Source of the DNA: Trifolium pratense
Lineage: Eukaryota > Streptophyta > Magnoliopsida > Fabales > Fabaceae
Reading direction: 5' to 3'
Assembly: GCF_020283565.1 (NCBI RefSeq)
Contig: NC_060065.1
Coordinates: forward strand, 21,924,866-21,988,865
DNA: 64,000 nt
The position numbers were made by a program, and so were the translations under genes. The stretch's first letter is position 1. Each line of letters begins with the position of its first letter. Shown here in pieces: positions 10,777 to 22,229 of the stretch. Below the pieces are notes generated by a model, which saw nothing but the letters and a program-made list of their open reading frames with translations, searched no databases and had not been told where the DNA came from.

Positions 10777-12771
10777 ATGGAGATTATTTATCAAGAATAC
10801 ATACCAATCTTAATTTTTCTATCTTCCACAATATTGCTCAAAGCCATATTCACCAAAACAAGATCAAAGTTTCACCTTCCACCTAGTCCATTAGCCTTAC
10901 CAATAATTGGACACTTTCATTTACTACTAAAACAACCTCTTCATAGAGCCATTCAAAGTCTCTCAAACCATTATGGACCCATAATTCACATATATCTTGG
11001 ATCCACTCCAATGGTATTTGTTTCCTCATCAGAAATAGCAAAAGAAATCTTCAAAAACAATGAATCTTCTATCTCGAACCGACGGCGAATATTGCTATTA
11101 ACTATCTAACTTACAATTCATCTGATTTAGCATTTGCTCCTTATGGAACCTACTGGAAATTCATGAAGAAACTTTGCATGTCAGAGTTTCTTAATGGAAA
11201 GATGCTTGATCAACTTCTTCCCATAAGAAAAGATGAGATAAACCGATTTTTGCAGATGATAGTGAAAAAAAGTGAAGTAAATGAGGCTGTGAATGTTACT
11301 AATGAGCTTTTGAAACTTACAAATAGTATAGTGATGAAAATGTCAATAGGAAAAAGCTGTTTTAAAGAAGATGATGAAGCTCATAAGGTTACAGAAAGGG
11401 TGAGAGAATCTGCTATGGTGAGTGGAATGTTTAATTTGGCTGATTATTTTTGGTTTTGTAAGAGATTGGATATTCAAGGAATTAAGAAAAGGTTAAAGGA
11501 TGTTCATGATAGGTTTGATAATATGATGGAGAATATTATCAAAGAGCATGAAGAGGGTAGAAGTAAATTAGAAAGAAAGGATGGTGCAAAGGATGTATTA
11601 GATGCTCTTTTGAGTATTTATGAAGATCAAAACTCAGAGATCAAAATAACTAGAGATAACATCAAAGCCTTCTTGGTGGTAATAATTTTCTCCCTAAGCA
11701 CGGATAATCTGATATAGCTTGGTCACTCTTAGCCATCTCGCAACTGATGTAGAACTTCTTAACACATCCCCTAGCACCCAGCACTATTGGGCTTGGGGCG
11801 CATATATTAATGGTGGATGGTCCGATAAAAAAATGATAGCAGGCAGCCCACTTGCTATCAGGTTTCTGATCGGACCACTCACCATTTATATCTACGTACC
11901 AAGCCCAATAGTAATGGGCGCAAGGGCTTGTGTTATGAGTCCCACTTTAGTTGCGAGACGACCTGTCAAAATCCTATTATATCTTAGCTGCACTTCTAGA
12001 CATATTTTTACTATCTTTTGTTTCAATTGTTTCTCTATCTTTTGTAGTCCACAAAATTTGAGAATATCTGCCAAGATTTTGAGTCACTAAACTCTAAGAA
12101 ACTGATTTTAACTTACAATTTTTCAGGATATGTTCACAGGTGGGACAGATACAACAGCTGTTACTCTAGAATGGTCATTAGCAGAACTAATTAACCATCC
12201 AACTATAGTGGAAAAAGCAAGGAAAGAAATCGACTCAATGATTAGAAAGGATAGAATAGTAATAGAATCAGATATATCTTATCTTCCTTATCTCCAAGCC
12301 ATAGTGAAGGAAACACTAAGACTTCACCCTCCATCTCCATTTATATTGAGAGAATCAACAGAAAACTGCACAATTTCGGGATATGATATCCCAACAAAAA
12401 CTCAAATTTTTACTAATATTTGGGCTATTGGAAGGGATCCAAAGAATTGGGATAACCCTCTTGAATTTATGCCAGAAAGGTTTCTTATTAGTGATGAAAA
12501 TGGAAATGAGAGTCCTGTTGTTGATGTTAGGGGACAAAATTATGAGCTTATGCCTTTCGGAAGTGGTAGAAGAATGTGTCCTGGTACTTCACTAGCACTA
12601 AATGTTGCTCACACAACCCTTGCAAATATGATTCATTGCTTTGAATGGAAGATTGAAGATGGAGGAAATGTTTGTGTTGACATGAATGAGGGTCCTTCAT
12701 TTATTCTTTCAAGAGCTCAGCCACTTATTTGCTTCCCAACACCAAGGTTATTGCCTTTTCCTTCTGAGTGA
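10777..12771 (+). pseudogene. CYP93-like cytochrome P450, two exons, one frameshift
   Basis: This encodes a microsomal class II P450 monooxygenase. Exon 1 is 10777-11675 and exon 2 is 12127-12771; the intron begins GT at 11676 and ends CAG at 12126. Exon 1 has an N-terminal membrane anchor, the proline hinge PPSPLALPIIGH and the WKFMKKLCMSE helix. Exon 2 has the I-helix GGTDTT, the ExxR motif KETLR, MPERF and the heme loop [10 protein letters not shown] with its cysteine. The phase-0 intron after KAFL and the wording place it in CYP93, nearest CYP93A-like sequences. One base is missing in the run GACGG at about 11081-11085, where an NRP-type motif is expected, so the frame ends at 11109. Everything downstream is otherwise open, giving about 514 residues if the base is present. 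It is either a very young pseudogene or an assembly error. The family includes isoflavonoid, flavone and triterpenoid hydroxylases, and the substrate cannot be read here. Confidence 0.72.
11735..11965. mobile_element. Foldback MITE in the intron of the first P450
   Basis: The intron carries a strong hairpin. CACTATTGGGCTTGG pairs with CCAAGCCCAATAGT, GGTCCGAT with ATCGGACC, and an inner TGATAGCA with TTGCTATCA. The outer arms CTCGCAACTGATG and TTGCGAGACG extend it. It resembles a common plant repeat ending in TCTCGCAAC, but no target duplication was resolved. Confidence 0.6.
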
Positions 12772-12834
12772 TACTGATTCTTGTTATCAACAATAGACTA
12801 AGAAACCAAGTGATTGGTTTCATGTGGATAACAA

Positions 12835-12965
12835 GCTCTGGTTAAGGACAAATCATTCGGGAAAACTCGAGTTCGAATCCTGAATGGAATGATCTTTGGC
12901 CAAACTTTAATTATCTCTTGGTCGACTTCAGATTATCAGGACGCCCTTCCCTTGAAAATTAAAGA
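12835..12965 (+). repeat. SINE-like repeat with a pol III B box
   Basis: A B-box match GTTCGAATCC lies at 12871-12880, preceded by GGTTAAGGACAAATC and followed by a conserved-looking tail (GATCTTTGGCC, ATCAGGACGCCCTTCC). This is the layout of a legume tRNA-derived SINE. It lies just downstream of the first P450. No poly-A or target duplication was found. Confidence 0.4.
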
Positions 12966-13762
12966 CTTAAGACCATATAAAATAATATAGACTAAAAACA
13001 AAAAAAAGAGATGTTGGTGCTGCAATTATGAATTTGATGCAATAGTTTCTGATGTACACTAGTTTCTTATGATGTGTTGTTTACAATGGGTTTTAGTTAA
13101 TTTCTATATAATGTTTTCTCAAAGTCTATGATGACCTAGGCCACAAGGTGTAGAATTTGTGTCCATAGAAAGTGATATTTTGCAATTTTTCTTCATATTT
13201 ACTTGAATTTGGATTAAGGTAATCAATTTATATAAGAATCATCTCAGCAGCTTCTCAACTCAAATCATCTTGAACCAAACTTTGTACAAACCATGTTTGA
13301 ATGTTTTCAATCTTCTTAGTAGTGTATAAACTCAAGGAAAACCTTTTACTCTAAACTACACATTAAAAGTAGGTTTTAAGAAACTCTTTTTTCCAAAAGT
13401 TTCTCAACTTCTTGATCACGATGTTATTAGACACTTCGAAAAAGTGATGGCCAACACACGTCCTAGTCCTATACAATCTTCATTCCTATGAATTCTTCTT
13501 TCTACCATGTCTACTACTACTAGAAATGTAAGATTAAAATGTTTGTGAACTCCTAAGATATTAACATTTGGAACATTGTCATGAATGGTAATTATGTTCC
13601 AAAAGTTGAGCAAGAAGATATTAAATATCAAGCCAAAGCATATTGATCTTAAGATGATAAACAAACAATAATGTAGATCACTAAAGATGCATACTTTACA
13701 TATTTGATTCCGTACGTTTATTTTAGGTTTCAAGTTGGTCTTTTACGTTGAATAAGTAGTTG
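12966..13762. other. Non-coding spacer
   Basis: No coding frame, RNA gene or clear repeat is seen. Near 13721-13750 the words TTTATTTTAGGTTTCAAGTTGG match the arm of the MITE at 7908, so a fragment of that family may sit here. Confidence 0.4.
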
Positions 13763-13890
13763 TGTTGATGAAGTTTGTTTGAAGTCCCACATTGCTTAGG
13801 TTCCCAGGCTGTTGAGTGTATAAATATGTGAGGACAACCTCACCTTATGAGCTAGTTTTTGGGGTTGAGATCCAAGCTTATTTAACAACA
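13763..13890 (+). mobile_element. TRIM-like solo LTR
   Basis: The block begins TGTTGATG and ends TTAACAACA. It contains AAGTCCCACATTGC, GTATAAATATG (TATA-like) and TTATGAGCTAGTTTTTGGGG, a word set typical of short plant TRIM or LTR repeats. The ends are inferred and no 5-base duplication is convincing. Confidence 0.4.
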
Positions 13891-14339
13891 TTGATTTACA
13901 GCCGTCTGTGATTTGTAATATAGTTTTTATTTATTTTGAGTTATTAATCTTCACATCTCAATCGTAAGGTCCACAACACTTTGACTTCATGGTTTTCTGA
14001 CTGCAGGGAATTCGGATCTAAATCCAACGTTTCACCTCTCTGCTATTCTAACTGTGGTCAATTATCATCTACGATCAACCCTACAATTAGAGTGAAAAAA
14101 AACCATGATCGCACATATCTTGACACTTTTCAGCAATTTCATTGAGAAGTTGCATCAGTATTGGCTAATGTTGTTTCAACTACAACTCTTGGATGTTTGG
14201 TCACTCAGAGGATATATTATTGAAGTTTCCTTGTTCTTGCAAGTCTTGTTTGGATGTTTGTCGTTTTTTTCTTGCTTCTTTTATACGCCAAGAAATCACT
14301 AAGCAAAAGACAAAAAATTTAAAACATGAGGTTCAAAGA

Positions 14340-14745
14340 AATTCCATAAATCTAAGTAGTCAGTTTGAGAAAACTAACCAATTTGAAGGGACTATTCCAC
14401 ACGAGATATTCAACCTCTCTAATTTGTTTCATTTGGACCTTGCCAATAACAAGCTTTTAGGATCTATACCGAATTCAGTCTACAACTTGGATCGAATGGT
14501 TGATCATCCAATACCGGATTTTAATACTATAGGTTCAATTGAGTTGTTTACAAAAGGTCAATAATATTATATGCAATATCCTCGCAAAAATAGGAAAACT
14601 ATTGACCTTTCAGCTAATAACTTTTCTGGAGAAGTGCAATTGGAATTATTTCGGCTTGTTCAAGTTCAAACATTAAACTAATCTCACAATAATTTGATTA
14701 GAACAATACCAAAGACGATTGTTGAGAATTTGCCTTCCAATTGAT
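14340..14745 (+). pseudogene. LRR receptor-like protein fragment
   Basis: Translation gives consecutive plant extracellular leucine-rich repeats: FEGTIPHEIFNLSNLFHLDL, then NNKLLGSIPNSVYNL, then IDLSANNFSGEV and SHNNLIRTIPKTI. The segment between SIELFTKGQ and the next repeat corresponds to the island before the last repeats of receptor-like proteins, the RLP/RLK class involved in immunity and development. At least two stops interrupt it (near 14562 and before SHNN), and neither signal peptide, membrane segment nor kinase is present. It is a short relic, cut on the right at about 14745 where a GC-rich repeat starts. Confidence 0.7.
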
Positions 14746-15060
14746 GCAGAAGAGGCAGGAAACTGGTTTTGCCACTGCCTGTGGCGCATGAGGCGCCATT
14801 TTTGGGGCATGAGGCGCAGAATGGGGGCAGGTTGCTGGCTCTTGCGCATGATGCGCCAGTTCCTGCGCCCCATGCGCAGGTTGCGGTATAAATATGCTGC
14901 TATGTTGTTGTGCAGCCGCAAGAGAGAGAAAATGTGAGGTTTTTAGGGTTTTGCTTCCAACATGAAGGCTAGAGTGTTGTTAGAGGGTTTCTCTTGGGTA
15001 ATCTCTAGGCTTGGGGAAGTGATTGTAACACCTTAGAAACACTTCTTGATTGAATCTCTT
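14746..15060 (+). mobile_element. LTR-like fragment with GCGCATG repeats
   Basis: The block is GC-rich against its surroundings and repeats the words GCGCATGAGGCGC, GCGCATGATGCGC and CATGCGCAGG. A TATA-like GGTATAAATATG follows at about 14883, then a leader with GGGAAGTGATTGTAACACC. This resembles the U3-R part of an LTR. Ends were not found. Confidence 0.35.
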
Positions 15061-15567
15061 GGTCAGGACCTAACTCTCAAGTAACTAACTGGTTCTGCAA
15101 TCAGTTAGATTACTCTCAAGAAACAGGGATTTGAGTAAATAATTAGAAACATAGGAACCTGAAAGAAACCTTCCAAACATAAAGATAATAATTTCCCATC
15201 GACTCTAATATCACTCCAAATTTTCAGAAACAGGGATTTGAGTCAAATAATTAGAAACATAGGAACCTGCTTAATGTGGGATGGTCGACGATTTGGTTTT
15301 ATTGTTGCATATCAGTTATTTGCAAATCCAACTTTATCAATTCTGCAATAGGTTAATGTCAAATGATCCTCAATTAAGCAAATAATCCTCTAGAAATTAT
15401 GGGTCGAGAGGTTAATAATAACTTAATAAGCAAATGTTAATATACCCATCATAGTTCTTACGTAGAAAATTATGCCATTCTAAGCTCAAAAGTAAAGTGT
15501 TTATAATATCATCGCAACAAGCATAAATTGCACATGCAAACTTAGTAAGAAACCTCAAATCATATAC

Positions 15568-15722
15568 CTAATATTCATATTATCCTGCACAGGAGATGGT
15601 TCTGCTGTAGATATTTCTGAATCATGAGAGTCAGTAATATGATCTGAGGTTCCATCACTACATTCATGTTCATCAGTAAAGACTGTTGCAATGGAAAGGA
15701 CGAATATTGGTCTTGATAGTAC
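15568..15722 (-). CDS. Possible exon of an unidentified protein
   Basis: On the minus strand an open segment of about 51 codons starts after CTACCAG and ends at a GGTATATG donor. It encodes an acidic, serine-rich stretch containing DEHECSDGTSDHITDSHDSE. I do not recognise the family. It lies downstream, in minus orientation, of the ABC1-kinase fragments and could be a late exon of the same relic or of another gene. Confidence 0.25.
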
Positions 15723-16459
15723 CTGGTAGAACAGAGAGTATTAAACCTTCAGCTTCGTGTATAAAACTGAATTTGGGATAGTAGAAGGAGAAAAAACAGA
15801 AATAACTTGACAGAAAAGTATGAGAGGTTGTTAATCAATTCCGCTCTCCACTACTTAACGTTTACAGGAAAAGGGTCTAAGAAAAACACATAAGTACAGT
15901 CATTGTTAGCACATAAAATGGTTGAATCACCTACTTTTCCTTCATTCCGAACCAGATTTACAACTATATCTGATTCTACGCCATACATATAGGGGGAAAA
16001 GGCATCTCAAATCATAGAATTATACCATATTAAGAAAACTCGTTCCCACATTTACTTCCGAGGTAAAAAGCCTGCCTAGTTAACAAATTAACCTTGAAAG
16101 CTGGGATTCAATTCAATAGAAAGTTAGCACATGTAATTGTTCCATGTTCCTACCATGCAACAAACGCTTCCATCATCTATGGGACATTGGTTTCATAATT
16201 TTTTTTTTTGACAGGACATTGGTTTCATAATGAATCTAAAAGGATGACAGTCGGCTATTACAGAACTGCACTAGTGTACTACTGTCGAACAAAGTTCTAT
16301 ATATAAGAATATGTTGTTATATGAATCTAAAATCAACAATTCAACCATGTTTGAAATCATAAAGCCAATACAAACAATCACAATGAAATAAAAAAAAAAA
16401 AAAAACTTGAATAGCTCATCACCTGAGAATTCCTTCTCATCTACTAGCTTTCACATTAA

Positions 16460-17545
16460 GGCATCATCTTGCATTTTTGGACGATCAAGAAAATCCCTTA
16501 CAAAAATCAAGGAACAAAGTATATTCATCTTATTGTTGAATTTCGAGTTACTGCTCATGTTTACCACACAATGCATATAGATAAAGAGAAAAAAAATCAT
16601 CTAAGTGACAGATTCACGATTCGGGTAATAATGCATTTTACTCTGACGCCATCATCTCATTGAGGCATCCATTCCTTACAAAACTTATGAAACATTAGGT
16701 AATAGGGTCATTAAGATCATAATTCAAATCACTGCAAAAATTGAATTTAGGGACAAAGAGTCAACAAAACACAATAGATATCCATTCATGCATTTTGAAT
16801 AAAAATTCATATATATTTTTTGATTTTTTGACAAAAAAGAGGACACAGATAGAGACAATTGCTTGAGTGGAAATTAAGGCAACAACTTGCTTTCACATTC
16901 AGGGACTAGAGTCATTAAGTTCATCCAACATTTTACTCTATAGTCATTGAGGCATCTATGATCCATCCGTTACAAAATTTATAAAACATAGTATATTCAT
17001 CGATTCCAATGGTCAAATTTAGGGTCTCGGCACAGAGCATATCAATTTCTTTTGAATGTTCTTGAAAACATTTTTTTTTATTGTCTAATATCCCATAAGG
17101 CTGAGATTCATCAAACAATGATTATGAAGAAAAAATATATAAACTAGGAAGATTGATACATATGACAAAATTCAACAAATATAACCTCCACTCATGAAAT
17201 CAAAACATTATAAACTGAGACAGGAATCATATACCTCATTTTCAAATTTGGGATAGAAAGTTGCTCCCGTTCGTGCACGAAGTCACATCAGCATCCACAC
17301 TTGAACCATCAACTTTTCCTTTAACCACCAGCATGCTTTCAAGTTTCAACACTAACAGTTCCATCACATTTCGGTTTCAAAACAACCGTTGAACCTTGGG
17401 AATTAACCACCTTATTTGCAAGCTGAACCTGAATGCCGCTATGTTCACCAATTAAAGGTTTTGTATTTATCAAGCAGAAGATTGAATTATATTGAATGAT
17501 CAAGAATGATAAAAATGGGTAAGGTTCTACCTTTTTCAGTTACTA
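16460..17545. repeat. Segmental duplication, copy A
   Basis: This is a near-identical partner of 19130-20190. Shared landmarks include GCATTTTTGGACGATCAAG, GAGGACACAGATAGAGACAA, GGTCTCGGCACAGAGCATAT and the exon-like block at its right end. Confidence 0.75.
17243..17470 (-). pseudogene. Exon-like open segment, copy A (unidentified)
   Basis: On the minus strand this is the partner of the open segment at 19905-20120, with the same order of words (GGTTTTGAAACCGAAATG, CAAGGTTCAACGG). Small differences disturb the frame relative to the other copy. I could not identify the protein. Confidence 0.3.
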
Positions 17546-17559
17546 ATCAAACACATGGA

Positions 17560-18480
17560 CACAATTCCATTTGCTTTTGCAAAATCAGTTCATATTGTAG
17601 TTGCAAAATTGCATTTAGGGACTAGGGTCATTAAAGCACAATAGATAATATCCATGCCTTATATTATGAAGGAAATTTTATATTAAAATTGCATTTAAGG
17701 CAACAACTAGCTTTCACATTAAGGCATTACCCAGCATTTTGAGCCACCAAGACAATCCCTTAAAAAAATCAATGAACAAAGTAAAATCCATCGAATTTGG
17801 AGTTAGTCATCTCATGTATACCATACCACTAGTGACAGTTTCACAATTAGGGTCATAAAAAGACAATAGACACCATCCACGTTTTAAATAAAATTTCATA
17901 TTAAAATTGCTTTGCTTTGAAAGCCTGCATCCAACTTTTCCATTAAGAATAAAGAATTCATAATTCATTTTCCATTGAGGGACAAGGGTCATTAAGTTCA
18001 TCCAACAGTTTACTCTATAGTCATCGAGACATCTATGATCTATTCATCATAAAATTTATAAAACACGGTATATTCATCGACTCCGTAGTATCTCATCCAT
18101 TCGTTACTCTGTAGTCATTGAGGTAACAACTATCTTTCACATTAAGGCATAAGTCAACATTAGGGACAAGGGTCATTAAGTTCATAATGCAAAATTACTT
18201 CTAGTTGCCGTTGCAAAATTGAATTTAAGGACTAAGGGTCATCAAAGCAGAATAAATATCCATTCATGCATTATTATGAATAAAAATTCATAATTTTTTT
18301 TAATAGAAAAGCGGACACCGATAGTCAAAATTGCTTGAGTAGCAATTAAAGCAACAACTAGCGTTCATATTCAGGGACTAGGGTCAATAAGTTCATCTAA
18401 CATATTACTCTATGGTCATTGAGGCATCTATGATCCATCCGTTACAAAATTTATAAGATAAAGTATATTCATCGATTCCA
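17560..18480. repeat. Second part of the duplicated segment, copy A
   Basis: This matches 20500-21345 almost throughout, for example CAGTTCATATTGTAGTTGCA, GGCAACAACTAGCTTTCACA and CTAGTGACAGTTTCACAAT. In the second copy about 225 extra bases lie between the two parts (20195-20420). Confidence 0.6.
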
Positions 18481-19129
18481 ATATTCACATTCCCTTACAA
18501 AACTTATGAAACATTAGGGATATTAAGTTCATAATGCAAAATCACTTCTAATTGCATTTGAAGAATTGAATTCAGGGACTAGGGTCATCGAAGCACACAC
18601 AATAGCAAACATTTGTGCCTTATATTTTTCATCAAAGCACAATTGCATTTAAGGCAACAACTAGCTTTCACATTAAGGCTCCATCCAACATTTTTGGGTT
18701 AAGAAGACAACCCCTTACAAAAATCAGGGAAAAAGTAAAACCATCTTATTATCAAATTTGGAGTTAGTGGGTTCATGTATACCATACCACCCTTTATAGA
18801 TAATGAAAAGAAAAAGAAAAATTACCTTAGTGACATTTTCACAATTAGGGTTATAATAAGACAACAGAGACCATACACATTTTGAATAAAAGTTCATATT
18901 CAAATTTCTTTAAAGGCACCATCCAACTTTTCCTTTATATGAATAAAGAGTTCGTAATGCATTCTACTCTAAGGTCGTTGAAGTATCTATCCCTTAAAAA
19001 ACTTATGAAACATTCGGAACTAGGGTGATTAAGATCATAATAAGTCACTAAGTTTCATTCTCAGGAAGATAGTGTAGAAAAGAAATTGATTTAGTGTGGT
19101 CCAAACAATAATTATCTTAGATTTTGCAT

Positions 19130-20190
19130 CATCCTGCATTTTTGGACCATCAAGAAAATCCCTTACAAAAATCACGGAACAAAGTATATTCATCTTATTG
19201 TTGAATTTTGAGTTAGTGGGCTCATGTTTACCACACAATGCATGATAATGAAAAAAAATTCATCGCGGTGACAGATTCACGGTTCGGGTCATAATGCATT
19301 TTACTCTGACGCCATCGTCTAATGGAGGCATCCATTCCTTACAAAACTTATGAAACATTAGGTAAAAGGTCATTAAGATCATAATTCAAATCACTGCAAA
19401 ATTGAATTTAGGGACTAAGGGTCAACAAAGCACAATAGAAATCCATTGTTGCATTTTGAATAAAAATTCATATATATTTTTTGATTTTTTGACAAAAAAG
19501 AGGACACAGATAGAGACAATTGTTTGAGTGGCAATTAAGACAACGTCTTGCTTTCAAATTCAGGGACTAGGGTCATTAAGTTCGTCCAACATTTTACTCT
19601 ATAGTCATTGAGGCATCTATGATCCATCCATTACAAAATTTATAAAACATAGTATATTCATCGATTCCAATGGTCAAATTTAGGGTCTCGGCACAGAGCA
19701 TATCAGTTTCTTTTGAATGTTCTTGAAAACATTTTGTTTGATTGTCTAATATCACATAAGGTTGAGATTCAAACAATTATTATGAAGAAAAAATATATAA
19801 ACTAGGAAGATTGATACATGACAAAATTCAACAATATAACCTCCACTCATGAAATCAAAACATAAAAAACTGAGACAGGAATCATATACCTCATTTTCAA
19901 ATTTGGGATAAAAAGTTGCTCTAGTTCGTGCATGAAACCACATCAACACCAACACCTGAACCATCAACCTTTCCTTTACCCACCAGCATGCTTTCAATTT
20001 CAACCCTAACAGTTCCATGAGATTTCGGTTTCAAAATCACCGTTGAACCTTGGGAATTAACCACCTTATTAGCAAGCTGAACCTGAACACCGCTATGTTG
20101 ACCAATAAAATGTTTTGTATTTATCAAGCAGAAGATTGAATTATATTGAATGATCAAGAATGATAAAAATGGGTAAAGTTCTACCTTTTT
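19130..20190. repeat. Segmental duplication, copy B
   Basis: This is the partner of 16460-17545, offset about 2.67 kb, and differs by scattered substitutions and short indels. Confidence 0.75.
19905..20120 (-). CDS. Exon-like open segment, copy B (unidentified)
   Basis: The minus strand is open here and reads smoothly as protein: VQVQLANKVVNSQGSTVILK, then PKSHGTVRVEIESMLVGKGK. Composition and codon use look protein-coding compared with the flanking repeats. A second, slightly damaged copy lies at 17243-17470. I do not recognise the family and see no complete gene around it. A possible donor lies near the CAG of ATACCTCATTTTC (minus strand GAAAATGAGGTATATG). Confidence 0.3.
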
Positions 20191-21794
20191 CAGTTACTAA
20201 ATCAAAGACATCCATTTATAATTATTAACACAAATTTAGTGCTATCTGATTCTTATACCAACACCCACCAAATTTTATCAGATTTCACAATAGATCTCCA
20301 GTAAAAAAGACTAACAGATACAACCTCATGGCCATAATGTCATATATACCAGATATATATTATAAGAAACAGTTTAGACTCCAAAGAGTTGATTTCTTTG
20401 TACTTTGCTTCAATTGATTCGTGTCTTCCTTAGAGAATTCCTTTGAAACCCTTATCAGTAGACTAATCAAACACAAGGACGCAATGCCTTTTGCATTTGC
20501 AAAATCAGTTCATATTGTAGTTGAAAAATTGCATTCAGGGACTAGGGTCATTAAAGCACAACAGATAATATTCATGCCTTATATTATGAATGAAATTTTA
20601 TATTAAAATTGCATTTAAGGCAACAACTAGCTTTCACATTAAGGCATCATCCAACATTTTGAGCCAGCAAGACAATAACTTACAAAAATCAAGGAACAAA
20701 GTATATCCATCGAATTTGGAGTTAGTCATCTCATGTAAACCATACCACTAGTGACAGTTGCACAATTAGGGTCATAAAAGACAATAGACACCATCCAAGG
20801 TTTGAATAAAATTTCATATTAAAATTGCTTTGCTTTGAAAACCTCCATCCAACTTTTCCATTATGAATAAAGAATTCATAATTCATTTTCCATTGAGGGA
20901 CAAGGGTCATTAAGTTCATTCAACATTTTACTCTATAGTCAACGAGACATCTATGATCTATCGATTATCCCTAGTATCTCATCCATCTGTTACCCTGTAG
21001 TCATTGAGGTAACAACTATTTTTCACATTAAGGCATCAGTCAACATTAGGGACAAGGGTCATTAAGCTCATAATGCAAAATTACTTCTAGTTGCAGTTGC
21101 AGAATTGAATTTAGGGACTAAGGGTCATAAAAATAGAATATATATCCATTCATGCATTATTATGAATAAAAATTCATAATTTTTTTAATAGAAAAGCGGA
21201 CACCGATAGAGACAATTGCTTGAGTAGCAATTAAGGCAACAACTAGCTTTAACATTTAGGGACTAGGGTCATTAAATTCATCCAACATTTTACTCTATGG
21301 ACATTGAGGCATCTATGATCCATCCGTTACAAAATTTATAACACAGAGTATATTCATCGATTCCAACGGTCAAATTTAGGGTTATTAGGGCAATATACTC
21401 CACCCCTTTTTCAGATAATGAAAAAAGATTCCGTCACACAGTGATTCACATTCTCATAGGGTTTTTATACCCTTTAAAAGAAATGCAAAAGAAACTAAAC
21501 TTGGAACTTTTTTCAGTTTAAGTCACAATTGGAACTTGGAACCTTTTTCAGTTTATGTCACAATTCTGGCCTATATCACTAGTTTTATATTTTATAAATA
21601 ATTGACCCAAGAGAACCATTAGTTTTGTGGTTGGAAAATATGATTGTGATTGATATCCCCACATGTATTACCATCATTATTGATAATGAAATGTTGTAAA
21701 CTTATTTATGTAAAAAAAAAGACCTTGACTAACATATTGTTCTTCCTGTACATATAAAAACTATATGTCATTCATAACCAAAGATCAGACTCAC

Positions 21795-21925
21795 CTGTGG
21801 AAGGTCTTTCTTCATCATTTCGGCAAAACGGTTTCCATTTTCACCTTCATTCACATAGTCTAACTCCTCAAAAAATCGAGCAGCCCACTCATCAACAAAC
21901 CCAACCACATCAATGGAGATCTAAC
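21795..21925 (-). pseudogene. ABC1/UbiB-family kinase exon fragment (second)
   Basis: On the minus strand the frame reads ISIDVVGFVDEWAARFFEEL, then DYVNEGENGNRFAEMMKKDL, and ends at a CAG|GTGAGT donor. This is the segment that follows the ATP-binding part in plant ABC1 atypical kinases, chloroplast or mitochondrial proteins that regulate quinone and isoprenoid metabolism. The wording is closest to the ABC1K6 type known from Arabidopsis. The exon itself is open, but its partner upstream is broken and no further kinase exons are present. Confidence 0.75.
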
Positions 21926-22044
21926 GAATTAGGTAAAAGCAGTCAGGTTCGAATTGCAAAATCACTAATGTTAGTAATAAAAAGCCATATAATTTAAATA
22001 AACTTATATGACTTTAAGTCTATGCTCACAAGAATTTAATTTGC

Positions 22045-22200
22045 CTGAGGAAACTTTCGAAGAGCCAAACCAAGGTCATGAATAACTCAATGGTAAGTGG
22101 TAACAGTCTCGAGAACAAAAGGTCTTTGTACTTTAACAGCGACTAAATCCCCATTTTCCTTGAGGCGGCCCTTATATACCTGTCCGAGAGATGCTGCATA
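22045..22200 (-). pseudogene. ABC1/UbiB-family kinase exon fragment (first)
   Basis: The minus strand encodes AASLGQVYKGRLKENGDLVA, then VKVQRPFVLETVT: the family's Ala-rich nucleotide loop and the VKVQRP lysine motif. After TTYH an in-frame stop interrupts, then LGLALRKFPQ continues. The 5' side is cut off within the conserved AAAS motif, where reiterated repeat sequence begins. With the exon at 21795-21925, separated by a plausible 120-base intron, it is a remnant of an ABC1K6-like gene whose other exons are gone or were displaced by the repeat array. Confidence 0.8.
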
Positions 22201-22229
22201 GGTTTCACCGGAAAACAAATACTTGTTGC

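Noticed and set aside
12871..12880. tRNA gene suggested by the B-box GTTCGAATCC
   Set aside because: No matching acceptor stem, anticodon arm or D arm was found around it; it fits a SINE better.
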